Shown: one piece after another, positions 1 through 8,270 of the stretch | Position numbering within the stretch: position 1 is the stretch's first letter | How the letters are laid out: the number at the start of each line of letters is the position of its first letter | The notes under the pieces: model-generated | The model's input: only the letters and a program-made list of their open reading frames with translations | The model's database searches: none | What the model was told of the DNA's origin: nothing | Made by a program: the position numbers and the translations under genes | Assembly (NCBI GenBank): GCA_040905305.1 | Contig: JBBDRU010000336.1 | Location: 1-14,756, forward strand | Direction: 5' to 3' | DNA length: 14,756 nt | From: SHAN690 sp040905305 | GTDB taxonomy: Bacteria > Bacteroidota > Bacteroidia > Flavobacteriales_G > Salibacteraceae

Positions 1-123
1 CCTGCGCCACTAGAATTTTTCGAAGGATGCGCCAGTTTGAATCCAAACACCTCGGATCAGTTTCAAATGATTTTTTCATGAATCGCAATAATTCACTAAG
101 TTTATCAACCAATTGGATTCAGA

Positions 124-906
124 GTGAACTCTTTATCAAAACTTCAATCAAACGCCATTTTTCTGGTCGTGGTAATCGTGATGGTTGCCTGCTCTCGCAA
201 ACCGGAAGAATGTGCAACCGTGCCAAAAAAGGTACGAGCAGGGGAAGATTTTACCGTGACTGACTGCTCAGAAAGGGCAGAAACACATGAATATGCGATT
301 GTAACAAAACGCCATACTCAAAACACTCCAACGGGAGGATGGGATACGGTTTTTGCCACGAACGAGCGGAATTTCATAACACAATTACCTGCCAGATATT
401 ACAAGTTATTCCATACGGTATCAAATAAACATGGAAGCCAACAGAGTAAATACGGCCTACCTGTGTACCTGCCCAGGTTGCTAAAAGCTGAACTAACGGA
501 AATAAGCGATAACATAACTTCCAAAAACTATAAAAGCCATGTTTTTCGGATGTTTTGCAAGGGTTTTGAACAACCTTATGGTACTGTACTGAATTTTGAC
601 ATAGATGAAAAGGCCTTTTTCGCCCCCTATATTTATGGGAATTGTTATTCGGGGGACGGGCTTGGCGGTTCTTTGGTATGTTGCTTTCATTATCTTGATG
701 AAAACCAGCCAGAATTTAGTTTATATGCTTCGTTTTGGGGCAGTGAAGACTCGAGTAACACAAACGACACCGTGTCCGTGACCTTGTACCCAACCCAACA
801 AATTGACTTTTCAGAAACACTAAGTTACTCCAACCTCGAATTCACCGATGGCACCTACAGCTTGTTTGTTAATATGGAGTTTGAAAATGCAGCGGGATGC
901 CCATAG
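124..906 (+). CDS. Putative lipoprotein of unknown function (260 aa, GTG start)
   Basis: I do not recognise the family. The start is GTG at 124: no in-frame ATG lies upstream (a TAA in frame sits at 97-99), and the next ATG at 181 would remove the signal sequence. The N-terminus has a hydrophobic stretch (about residues 11-22) ending in the lipobox-like VMVACS, so Cys23 would be lipidated and the protein anchored in the envelope. Residues about 30-120 (including GEDFTVTDCSE) vaguely resemble a PKD-like fold, as often found after the lipobox in Bacteroidota lipoproteins; this is a weak inference. The chain carries eight cysteines (23, 30, 48, 145, 174, 186, 187, 259), and Cys186-Cys187 are adjacent. 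A one-mismatch -7 box, TAAGTTTA, lies at 97-104 but has no convincing -33 partner. It stands alone on this strand; about 316 non-coding bases follow. Confidence 0.75.
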   Translation: MNSLSKLQSNAIFLVVVIVMVACSRKPEECATVPKKVRAGEDFTVTDCSERAETHEYAIVTKRHTQNTPTGGWDTVFATNERNFITQLPARYYKLFHTVSNKHGSQQSKYGLPVYLPRLLKAELTEISDNITSKNYKSHVFRMFCKGFEQPYGTVLNFDIDEKAFFAPYIYGNCYSGDGLGGSLVCCFHYLDENQPEFSLYASFWGSEDSSNTNDTVSVTLYPTQQIDFSETLSYSNLEFTDGTYSLFVNMEFENAAGCP

Positions 907-1222
907 TGCACCCTACCAACCATTAAAACATTCGAAACCATTTTAAGACTGTGGTTTGAATCCCCAAAACCGCACAGCTTTATTTCGAACCGGGCAAAAA
1001 CTCGAAAGGGTTGGAACCCATTGAGGGTTGGAGTCACAAAAATCCTTACAGGTTTAGGATTGACTATAAAAAAATGCTTCAGGAAACTTTCAGGAATTGC
1101 ACTTTGATGCAACAAGACTTAAAAAGTAGCTACTCTGCTTAAAACAACTGCCCTGCTCTTTCTAATTGAGTCCTTATACACTATTTCGTATCCGTTTGTA
1201 AGAAGTGAGTCTATTGAGGGCA
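907..1222. other. Intergenic stretch without a convincing gene
   Basis: This gap lies between a + strand lipoprotein gene and the 3' end of the minus-strand operon. I see no RNA gene and no strong terminator for either side. One + frame stays open from 960 to the TAA at 1140-1142 and reads like ordinary protein (for example YFEPGKNSKGLEPIEGWSHK from 981), but it lacks an early start codon and may be a gene remnant or chance. An imperfect inverted repeat is present: AGTC (1032-1035) pairs with GACT (1062-1065) and AATCCT (1041-1046) with AGGATT (1056-1061). GGGTTGGA occurs twice, at 1008 and 1025. Confidence 0.5.
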
Positions 1223-2692
1223 TCAATACCTTATAAATCGAAAAACCTGAGGCTCCTCCACAAAAGAGTTTAAAACCAAAACATAAAGCCCTGAAGGTAA
1301 ATTGTTCATATCCAAATTATAAATATCACTAAACTGAAATGAGCTGATCAAATGACCTGATAAGTCATATAACTGGCCGTTTAAGTATGATTTGACATTA
1401 GAATTCAACTCTACAACTGCTCCCTTTTGAATAATTTCCGCAAGAGGATTGACCTCCTCGTGTTTGCTAACACCAGTTACATTCATTCGGGAAATCGTAT
1501 CTTTAACGCTTGTATACACTTTCGGTGGTCCGCTATGTATAACTCTAGTGCTCACAACAAAAATGTCCTTCAACCCAAAAACTCCAATTGAATTAGTGCT
1601 CCCTATCATTGTATAAGTAGAATCTGAAAATTGAACAATTTCACTCATCAATTCTGTAGATTCTAGTCCAAAAGAATTTCCGATTTCATATTGACCAGAG
1701 TCATTAAGTTGATACACATGAAAGTCTTCTTTACCTTCCCCATAAGTGGAACTTGTTAGTCCAACGTAGATTTTACCATCGAATCCGACCAAAGAGTTCA
1801 CACCAAACTCATCTTTATTGTCCACAAATGGGTTATGACCATGAATTTGTTCCCATATTATGTTCAGGGAAGTATCAAGTTTGACCAAGTACACATCAAA
1901 GTCTTCTCCTAAGTACCCGTTGGTAGAGCCAGTCACCAAGTATGCAGTGTCAGCGACCGAAATAACACTTGATCCGATATCATTGTGCTCAGTTCCAAAG
2001 GAGGATTCTTGAAGCAACTCTCCATCTAGAGAATATTTTAATATTAGAACATCTGAATAGCTTGAATCAGCGAATTTGTGAGTCCCAACCACAATAATCT
2101 CGTCATTAATAAAAATTGACTCAAGAACCATTGAATCCACTTTGCTTATTATGAACTCGTGGCCTAAATCGAGGTTTAAATCAAAGATGCTAACCTTATA
2201 CGTATACATACCCGATGTTTCGATCTCTGTTAAAGTAAAAATGTTATCTCCGTCAGTCGCAATATCAACAGGTATATGATTTGCTTCACCATAAATTGGC
2301 ACTGACTGTTGAGGTAACAAACTACTGTCAAGTTTTTCCAATCTAGCGTAATACCCCTTGTCTCCAAATCCATCATAGGCCGTATATAATATTGCATAAC
2401 CTTCCAGTTCGTCCAACATAATCACCGCTTCAAGCTTTTCAATTCCCTGACTCCCGATTGTCACAAAGTCAAACGGTTCGAATGTGGAGCTCATTCGAAC
2501 ACAGTAAATATCCGACTGACCAGAGCCAGCACCACCAGTGCTGCCAAAGACATCAACATAACCACCATTTTCGAAAATTGCCACAGAGGTTTCTATCCCT
2601 GAAGTACCTACAAAATAATGAAAAACTGTATCCTGCCCCACTCCGCAAAGCGACACCAACGTCAAGAAATAAAAAATCACCTGTTTTTTCAT
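1223..2692 (-). CDS. Secreted protein with beta-propeller-like repeats and T9SS type A sorting domain
   Basis: An exported protein of 489 residues, probably passed across the outer membrane by the type IX secretion system and retained at the surface or released. Residues 1-19 form a signal peptide (lysine pair, hydrophobic core, VGQ end). The body holds recurring units of the pattern GST..G...D.Y.V, seen at 50-63, 255-273 (GSTNGYLGEDFDVYLVKLD) and 364-381, typical of Bacteroidota propellers of the delta-60/SBBP kind. The last 75 residues (about 415-489) have the form of a type A sorting domain: NGQLYDLSGHLI, then NLPSGLYVLVL and a basic end. Its ATG overlaps the TGA of the upstream DUF5723-like gene by 4 bases (ATGA), so it is the third gene of a translationally coupled operon. 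The ligand or substrate of the propeller cannot be told. Confidence 0.9.
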   Translation of the reverse strand: MKKQVIFYFLTLVSLCGVGQDTVFHYFVGTSGIETSVAIFENGGYVDVFGSTGGAGSGQSDIYCVRMSSTFEPFDFVTIGSQGIEKLEAVIMLDELEGYAILYTAYDGFGDKGYYARLEKLDSSLLPQQSVPIYGEANHIPVDIATDGDNIFTLTEIETSGMYTYKVSIFDLNLDLGHEFIISKVDSMVLESIFINDEIIVVGTHKFADSSYSDVLILKYSLDGELLQESSFGTEHNDIGSSVISVADTAYLVTGSTNGYLGEDFDVYLVKLDTSLNIIWEQIHGHNPFVDNKDEFGVNSLVGFDGKIYVGLTSSTYGEGKEDFHVYQLNDSGQYEIGNSFGLESTELMSEIVQFSDSTYTMIGSTNSIGVFGLKDIFVVSTRVIHSGPPKVYTSVKDTISRMNVTGVSKHEEVNPLAEIIQKGAVVELNSNVKSYLNGQLYDLSGHLISSFQFSDIYNLDMNNLPSGLYVLVLNSFVEEPQVFRFIRY

Positions 2693-3939
2693 AATCCAAA
2701 AAAGTATTGAAATCCTCCGGCAGCGGTGATGCCTCCAAAACGATTAGGTGCTGCAAATGCTTCCAGGTTGCCAAGCCGCAATTGAGCCCGCCAACGTGCA
2801 TAGTGCACCGTGCCTGAAACACCTGCCTGAAAGCTGCCAAAGCCGCCATATCCTATTTCAGCATCCAACCCAACGCGTTCATTGAAACGAAAACCCGGTG
2901 CGATGTAGCCATAATTTCCTGCCAAAGACTGAAGCCGGGCAGAAAACCCTAAGCCCATCACAAACCCTCTGGCGCGTTGTTGCTGAATATGCATCTGAAA
3001 CCAACCCGGCAAAAACTGGTTTACCGACCCGCGGGAATAGCCGTCTCTTATCGGCTGCATCAAGCTGTCTTGCAACGCTTCTGCACTTACTTGTTCTTGC
3101 ACGGTATTAAAGTCATCCACTGCAATGCCCGAGAAAACGATGGTCGTGTCTAAAGCATAGCGCTCTGTGTTTGGCCGCCATTGAACCGCGCCCACATTCA
3201 TGATCATCGCAGATGCCTTCCACTGCTGATCCAGCACTTCAAAGTGTTGCTCAACATAAAAATCGAGCATAAACCCGGCACCGTTGTGCTTTAAAAAACC
3301 CTGATTGGCCGTATCAGACAGAAAAAGGCTCGTTTGTGCATTGGCTTGCAACGTGTCTCCCAACAATGATGTATAAATCCATGAGTCATTCACGCGTGCA
3401 TCTAAAACCGATTCGCCATTTACAAATGATAGCATTACGGCATAAGAAGTTTCAAGCGAAGGTTGGTAGCTCCAGCCAAAACCGATTTTTTGAAAGCGCC
3501 CGATGCGGAAGGAGTGGTCATCGATAAAAACGGTATCTCCGGCAAACGATTTGTTTCCATTAAATGCGAGTTTAAAAGCATCGCGTTTGAAGCGCGCTTC
3601 TGCAAATGCCTCATCAGACATGGAAAACAACAAAGCCATCGATCCGCCTTTTAAATTCAATGCACCCTGAATAGCCAGGCTATAATCGCCACCGGCTAAA
3701 ATGCTTTTTTCTCCCAACCGATTCAGTTGATCTGAGCGCCCCTCAACACTGAGTTGATCTGAAAACAGCAGTTCTGATGCGAATTTGTTGGTAAGCCCGG
3801 TGCTCACTGCCGAGCCATAACCATAAACACCCACAAATGAGCGTTGGTTTCCCTGAGCCCAAAGCGGCCCTTGAAGTCGCTGCGCGAAAAGCGTTTGCAC
3901 TGAAAAAAGGATAAATGATATGGCAAATAATCTTTTCAT
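2689..3939 (-). CDS. DUF5723-like outer-membrane protein
   Basis: A 416-residue protein with a Sec signal peptide (residues 1-20, ending FAQ) and an alternating, aromatic-rich sequence that fits an outer-membrane beta-barrel. Its features match my recollection of the Bacteroidota DUF5723 family: the FNGNKSFAGD segment at 126-135, the HNGAGFMLDF segment at 218-227 (a Gly followed by an Asp-containing strand) and NVGAVQW at 248-254. The family has no established function that I know of. The C-terminus ends in FQYFFGL, close to a barrel-terminal aromatic strand. It is the middle gene of a three-gene operon: its ATG overlaps the stop of the upstream lipoprotein gene, and its stop overlaps the ATG of the downstream T9SS cargo, each by 4 bases. 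A role as an envelope scaffold or pore for its operon partners is inference only. Confidence 0.83.
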   Translation of the reverse strand: MKRLFAISFILFSVQTLFAQRLQGPLWAQGNQRSFVGVYGYGSAVSTGLTNKFASELLFSDQLSVEGRSDQLNRLGEKSILAGGDYSLAIQGALNLKGGSMALLFSMSDEAFAEARFKRDAFKLAFNGNKSFAGDTVFIDDHSFRIGRFQKIGFGWSYQPSLETSYAVMLSFVNGESVLDARVNDSWIYTSLLGDTLQANAQTSLFLSDTANQGFLKHNGAGFMLDFYVEQHFEVLDQQWKASAMIMNVGAVQWRPNTERYALDTTIVFSGIAVDDFNTVQEQVSAEALQDSLMQPIRDGYSRGSVNQFLPGWFQMHIQQQRARGFVMGLGFSARLQSLAGNYGYIAPGFRFNERVGLDAEIGYGGFGSFQAGVSGTVHYARWRAQLRLGNLEAFAAPNRFGGITAAGGFQYFFGL

Positions 3940-5528
3940 TGCACGTTCACATTGAGGTCTCCCACCAGCTTAAAACGAATGGAATGATCATCATATATGT
4001 TTACAACCTGCTTGTTATACGTGTCAATAATCGCTTTGAAGCGAATAAAACTACCTGCTCTTAAAAGGTTCACGACTTCCTGGTTTACCGGAATTTCAAT
4101 CAGGCTTTGTGCACTGCCAATCGCTCGGTTATTCGCATCAACCATTGTTGCTTCTATGGTTTGTGGAGCAGGCAGCAAGCTATCCAGCAAGGCTCGATTT
4201 TCATCTTCTACATACAACTGAACGCGCGCAGCCAGTGGATATTCATTATCAAGGTCTAGCTTTAAAAACCCACTGTTGATGCGATCAGCTCCCTTTTCAG
4301 GGTTCTCTTCTTCAAGCGTAAAAGCAAAAGTGTCTTGCAATACCAATCCTTCAAGACCAATTTTAACAGGAATATCAACATCAACATATAATGAAAGATC
4401 ATGCCCATAATAAACAAAGTCGTTTCCCAGCGAAATATTTCCTAAAGGATTAATTTTCAAATCAAGGTCGAAGATCAGTCCTGATGGTTTCAGTTCGATC
4501 AACTCATCAAGATTTGAGTTTTCATCATTAAATTCAAAGGTTTTTGAAATATATTTGACCGGATTAGCAGGCTCTACGAGGTCTATGGCTCGACCAAAAA
4601 ATTGATTTTGCCCGATAATGGAGTGTTGTAAATTGCTAGTGATTCCGGAAGCATCATTATACGATTCGAGTTCGTCAATCTTAAACCCCAAGTCTGCCCC
4701 TACTCCATTGTTGATCGTAAGGGAGACATCGAACTCTGAAATATCCAAAGCTGTAAAACGAATGTCGTTGAGTAGATCGAAGGCTGTTGAGTCTCTAAAA
4801 TTTATGTTTTCAGATCCAAAATACCCCCTGGCGTATTGAGGGATGATTTTCTTGAAGGTGTTCTCTATCCTAAATCCTTCGCCCGCCTTAAACGTGTAGT
4901 TGGAAGTTTGGGCAGGATCAATCATGGCTACCACTTCTGAAATGAGCGTGTTGAAACTGTTTTGGCCACGGCCTCTGAGGTCAAGGTTGTATCCATCCAG
5001 GTTGAAGTCTTCTTCCAAAGTGGTTTTTGCAGGGATCAAACGCTCTAAGCGAAAGGTGTCACCGTTTGCATCGGTGGCCGATGGTATAGTGTAAATCGCT
5101 AAAATTTGGGTGCGCGTGGTGTTTCGCAATTTTACCGTGAATAATGAACTTCTGACCGTTGCATAGGTGAGTTGCACTTGTTTGAGATTGTAACGGGTAA
5201 TGGTAGTAGAATCATAAAAAGGAACACCCGGTGGCCATTGCACATTACCAATAGGAATCACGAATTCATCACTGAAAGTAGTATCCGGAATGCCGATGAG
5301 CGAATCAAGCCCAACCCTGAACAGGGTGTCTCGCAACTTCACGCGAAGCAAACCAGAATTATCAGCGGTCAGCTCATCGTTTGTCAGCAGGTCTGCCAGA
5401 TTCACACTTCCCTGCGCGATAGGAGCAACAAGGTCGGTATCCCAATTAGCAATATCGGTTTTCTTTCGGCAAGAAAATGCTGAAAGCAACACGCATAACA
5501 TCAGAAATAGAGCGTAAAATTGTTTCAA
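3936..5528 (-). CDS. Putative lipoprotein, first gene of the envelope operon (TTG start)
   Basis: A 530-residue exported protein of unknown function. The start is TTG at 5526-5528: the frame is open upstream only to a TGA at 5587-5589 and contains no ATG there, while the next ATG (codon 10) would leave too short a signal sequence. From the TTG the N-terminus reads as a lipoprotein signal with a positively charged second residue and a lipobox (LLSAFSC, Cys20), followed by RKK. After that comes NWDTDLVAPIAQGSVNLADL, a segment I associate with Bacteroidota lipoproteins encoded next to DUF5723-type genes. The rest is rich in beta-strand-like hydrophobic/polar alternation with no catalytic motif I can name. 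The TGA overlaps the ATG of the next gene. A degenerate -7 box (CATCTTTG on the minus strand, about 5547-5554) precedes it, but no convincing -33 partner is visible. Confidence 0.85.
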   Translation of the reverse strand: MKQFYALFLMLCVLLSAFSCRKKTDIANWDTDLVAPIAQGSVNLADLLTNDELTADNSGLLRVKLRDTLFRVGLDSLIGIPDTTFSDEFVIPIGNVQWPPGVPFYDSTTITRYNLKQVQLTYATVRSSLFTVKLRNTTRTQILAIYTIPSATDANGDTFRLERLIPAKTTLEEDFNLDGYNLDLRGRGQNSFNTLISEVVAMIDPAQTSNYTFKAGEGFRIENTFKKIIPQYARGYFGSENINFRDSTAFDLLNDIRFTALDISEFDVSLTINNGVGADLGFKIDELESYNDASGITSNLQHSIIGQNQFFGRAIDLVEPANPVKYISKTFEFNDENSNLDELIELKPSGLIFDLDLKINPLGNISLGNDFVYYGHDLSLYVDVDIPVKIGLEGLVLQDTFAFTLEEENPEKGADRINSGFLKLDLDNEYPLAARVQLYVEDENRALLDSLLPAPQTIEATMVDANNRAIGSAQSLIEIPVNQEVVNLLRAGSFIRFKAIIDTYNKQVVNIYDDHSIRFKLVGDLNVNVQ

Positions 5529-5781
5529 ATCACTTTTAAGATTTGGGTCAAAGATGTTAAAAAAACAGATGTCTATTAAGGCAGACGATCAGAATGAACG
5601 AATGGTCATTTATATATTTCTGAACCATTGACCTCAGTTAAATTATTCTTCAGGATTCAGGCGGTTTTTATTAAGAGTGTTATTCCCAAAATGATGTATG
5701 ACAGCCGGGCATTTAGAGTGGTTTTCAAAGTGAAAAAAAATCACAACCGACATCACCATCAACGTGCATTCAATCACAAAA

Positions 5782-5817
5782 TTTGGGTTTTAATTTTGAC
5801 AAACAGATGTACCTTTG
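5782..5817 (+). promoter_or_regulatory. Bacteroidota-type promoter for the small membrane protein gene
   Basis: TACCTTTG at 5810-5817 matches the Bacteroidota -7 consensus TAnnTTTG exactly. A TTTG at 5782-5785 may be the -33 element, though the 24-base spacer is longer than the usual 19-23. A second exact -7 match, TAATTTTG, lies at 5791-5798. Transcription from the downstream box would begin about 4-5 bases before the ATG at 5826, giving an almost leaderless mRNA. The region 5529-5781 upstream holds nothing else I can name. Confidence 0.65.
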
Positions 5818-5825
5818 TGGCCGAA

Positions 5826-6263
5826 ATGAACAATCTGATACCGCGCCCCGATCTCAAATTTTTTATATCGTGGTTGACTTGCTTCATCGCGATGTACGGT
5901 CTCTCTTATGTGTGGCATGGAATAGTGCTCAACGATTTCCTAAAAATTTCCTATCCAAAAGATGTCTTTCTGGTCATTTCGGCCATCGTATATTTCGTAA
6001 TCGCATTTGCCATTACTTTGCTGACCTACGTATTGAAAAAAATAAAGGACTCATTTAAGTACGGCATTGCCATTGGAGCAGCCGCAGGGGTTTTTATTTA
6101 TGCCATCGCCTTTTTGTTGGGAGTAAGTTTCAATGCCACTATCGATCTAAAAATGATCGCTTTTGACCTCGGATGGCAAACATTTGAGCAAGGATTTGGC
6201 GGGTTGATTTGTGGCTGGACATACCGCGTGATGTATTTGCGTGAAAAGCGGCTATCTCATTGA
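5826..6263 (+). CDS. Small integral membrane protein of unknown function (145 aa)
   Basis: I do not recognise a named family. The protein has three clear hydrophobic segments (about residues 11-29, 46-70 and 78-100) and a weaker fourth (about 107-134), so it is probably an inner-membrane protein with three or four helices. The third segment is Gly/Ala-rich (GIAIGAAAGVFIYAIAFLLG), which favours tight helix packing. The short C-terminus is basic (YLREKRLSH), which by the positive-inside rule would lie in the cytoplasm. The frame is open upstream to 5628, but the extension is rich in His, Lys and Arg and spans the promoter, so the ATG at 5826 is the better start. The gene converges on the ABC exporter gene with only 8 bases between stop codons. 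Confidence 0.85.
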   Translation: MNNLIPRPDLKFFISWLTCFIAMYGLSYVWHGIVLNDFLKISYPKDVFLVISAIVYFVIAFAITLLTYVLKKIKDSFKYGIAIGAAAGVFIYAIAFLLGVSFNATIDLKMIAFDLGWQTFEQGFGGLICGWTYRVMYLREKRLSH

Positions 6264-6271
6264 TCGCAACC

Positions 6272-8071
6272 TTACTCTTGAACATCGAGCATTTGCAGCT
6301 CGCTTAAGTTGCGGTAAACTCCATCTGACTTCTGAAGCAATTCTTTATGCGTGCCGCTTTCCACAACCTTGCCCTGATCCAAAACAAGTATTGTATCAGC
6401 CTTGCGTATCGTGCTCAATCGGTGCGCTATGATGATGCTGGTTCTTCCTTCCATCAGTGTTTCAAGCGCAGTTTGCACCAATCGTTCGCTTTCGGCATCC
6501 AGCGAAGAAGTAGCTTCATCCAGAATCAAAATGCGCGGGTCTTTTAAGATGGCACGTGCAATTGCTACACGCTGGCGCTGGCCTCCGCTTAACTGAACGC
6601 CTCGTTCTCCTACAAGGGTTTCAAAACCTTCAGGAAAACCATTGATAAAGTCAAGTGCGTTAGCTTTTCTTGCTGCTTCTTCAATCTCTTTTAAAGAGGC
6701 TTCAGGTTTACCATAAGCGATGTTTTCACGAATACTTCCGCCAAACAAAATAACGTCTTGCGGCACCAGGGCCATTTCATTTCTCATGGCCGTTAAATCA
6801 AAGTTTTTTATGTTTTTACCATCGATGCTGATCTCGCCTTTGTTAACATCATAATAGCGCAAGAGCAAAGCTGAAACGGTGGTTTTACCGGCACCACTTG
6901 GACCTACGAGGGCCACTTTTTCTCCGGGCTTCACTTCAAAACTAATACCGTTCAGCACCTGGACATCTCGCCTTGAAGGATAAGCGAAATGAACATTATC
7001 AAAGTTTATGTGCCCCAATAGTTCAATGCGGTCATTACTGCCTTGTTGCAGCAACAACTCGGGTTCTTCATCCATTAGGTCAAACAAACTTTCTGTAGCT
7101 CCAATGGCTTTTTGAACGCGACCAAAAATATCGGCCACTCCACCGATGGAACCACCAACAAGGGCGGAGTAAAGAATAAAAGAAGTAAGGACGTCCAGGC
7201 CGATTTCACCCTGTGTTTTGAGTTTCACCCCATACCAAATAACCAACACCACCGCACCAAAAAGACCGAATATGATGAATGACGCAAAAGCGCCACGCCA
7301 TTTTGCACCGCGCATAGCCACCAGGCGTACCTCTTCCGTGATTCTTTTATATCGTAACGTCTCCAGCAATTCATTGGCATAAGACTTTACGGTTTGGATG
7401 CCCGTGAGTGTTTCTTCAACTATGGATTGACTTTTAGCCAATTCTTCCTGCGTCCTTTTTGATAATGTTCGAATGAACTTGCCGAAGAAAAATGCGGCCA
7501 TCATCATCACAGGAAGTGAAATAAGCATGACCAATGTGAGTTCTACACTGTAAAAGAACAAAAGACCAATACCAAAAACTATGATCACAGTTTGCCTGAC
7601 CAATTCAGCCAGTGTGGTCATAAAGGTTTCCTGCAGTTGGCTAATATCATTACTAATGCGTGAATTGAGTTCTCCGATGCGTTCTTTGTTGAAAAAAGTC
7701 ATCGGAAGTTTGATGAGGTGGCTATAAGTATCTTGCCTCAACTGCGCAATGGCTCGCTCAGTTACATCAGCAAACAAATAAATTCTAAAAAAAGAAAAGA
7801 GGGCTTGCAATGCAAAAGCCGCCACCAGCAGCAATGCGATTTGATCTATGTTTTCAAGATTAAAAAACCGATCGATCGGACTGTCACTAACTTCTTCCCC
7901 ACCGATGAGCCGACCGAGCAACCCCGGAAAGGTCATAAACGTGAACGCACTCAGAAACAAGAATATAAGACCAACGATAAACTTACCCTTGTAAGGCAAT
8001 ACATACCTAAAAATACGCAAAGAGCGTTTAAATGAAGATCGAGAAATGCGCTTGGATTTTGTTTCTTTCAT
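6272..8071 (-). CDS. MsbA-like ABC exporter (fused permease and ATPase)
   Basis: A full-length half-transporter of 599 residues that should work as a homodimer in the inner membrane, exporting a lipid, drug or similar hydrophobic molecule. The transmembrane domain spans about residues 20-320 with six hydrophobic helices. The nucleotide-binding domain follows (about 350-590) with every motif intact: Walker A GPSGAGKTT (390-398), Q-loop Gln438, signature LSGGQ (494-498), Walker B ILILDE (514-519) and H-loop His550. This pattern is that of the MsbA/LmrA (ABCB-type) family. The substrate cannot be read from the sequence; lipid A core or phospholipid flipping, as for MsbA, is a family-based possibility. 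The ATG at 8071 begins a lysine-rich N-terminus. The gene stands alone, divergent from the HNH gene. Confidence 0.96.
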   Translation of the reverse strand: MKETKSKRISRSSFKRSLRIFRYVLPYKGKFIVGLIFLFLSAFTFMTFPGLLGRLIGGEEVSDSPIDRFFNLENIDQIALLLVAAFALQALFSFFRIYLFADVTERAIAQLRQDTYSHLIKLPMTFFNKERIGELNSRISNDISQLQETFMTTLAELVRQTVIIVFGIGLLFFYSVELTLVMLISLPVMMMAAFFFGKFIRTLSKRTQEELAKSQSIVEETLTGIQTVKSYANELLETLRYKRITEEVRLVAMRGAKWRGAFASFIIFGLFGAVVLVIWYGVKLKTQGEIGLDVLTSFILYSALVGGSIGGVADIFGRVQKAIGATESLFDLMDEEPELLLQQGSNDRIELLGHINFDNVHFAYPSRRDVQVLNGISFEVKPGEKVALVGPSGAGKTTVSALLLRYYDVNKGEISIDGKNIKNFDLTAMRNEMALVPQDVILFGGSIRENIAYGKPEASLKEIEEAARKANALDFINGFPEGFETLVGERGVQLSGGQRQRVAIARAILKDPRILILDEATSSLDAESERLVQTALETLMEGRTSIIIAHRLSTIRKADTILVLDQGKVVESGTHKELLQKSDGVYRNLSELQMLDVQE

Positions 8072-8270
8072 GGGTCGGCAAAAGTCTTAATTAAATCGAG
8101 ACCATGCCGACACAAAAACCGGTAAAGCTTTCCTTGATTTGGTGAATGCAGCTGTTTGCGTGTTATTCGCATACATTTTTCGAACATCTATAACAACCGC
8201 TTACTTCAGCAACAGTATCCGGGAAGTTTTGATTATCGTTGTAGCAAAATCACATCAAAATAGGGGAATT

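Noticed and set aside
1..81. Open frame of 26 codons from the window edge to a TGA at 79-81, possibly the tail of an upstream gene.
   Set aside because: The length is within chance expectation and the residues match nothing I recognise; it cannot be supported without the preceding sequence.
27..263. + strand open frame overlapping the start of the lipoprotein gene.
   Set aside because: It is rich in Arg, Asn and Ser, has no domain-like features and conflicts with the lipoprotein signal peptide in another frame.
35..963. GTTTGAATCC at 35-44 and again at 954-963, flanking the lipoprotein gene and resembling a tRNA T-arm.
   Set aside because: A 10-base match in about 1 kb is expected by chance about half the time; no cloverleaf, integrase or further similarity is present.
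855..1115. Minus-strand open frame of 86 codons across the end of the lipoprotein gene and the gap.
   Set aside because: It is antisense to coding sequence at one end, and the opposite strand of the gap reads at least as well; no recognisable features.
1124..1133. Palindrome AGTAGCTACT followed on the minus strand by TTTTT, as a terminator for the envelope operon.
   Set aside because: The foldable stem is only about three pairs after allowing a loop; too weak to call.
5628..5825. Upstream extension of the small membrane protein frame.
   Set aside because: The extension spans an exact -7 promoter box and has a basic, low-quality sequence, while the ATG at 5826 gives a regular membrane-protein N-terminus.
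8139..8270. Upstream extension of the HNH frame (44 residues).
   Set aside because: The NUMOD4-like region begins right after the ATG at 8271; the extension is hydrophobic and unrelated, and lies in the divergent promoter region.
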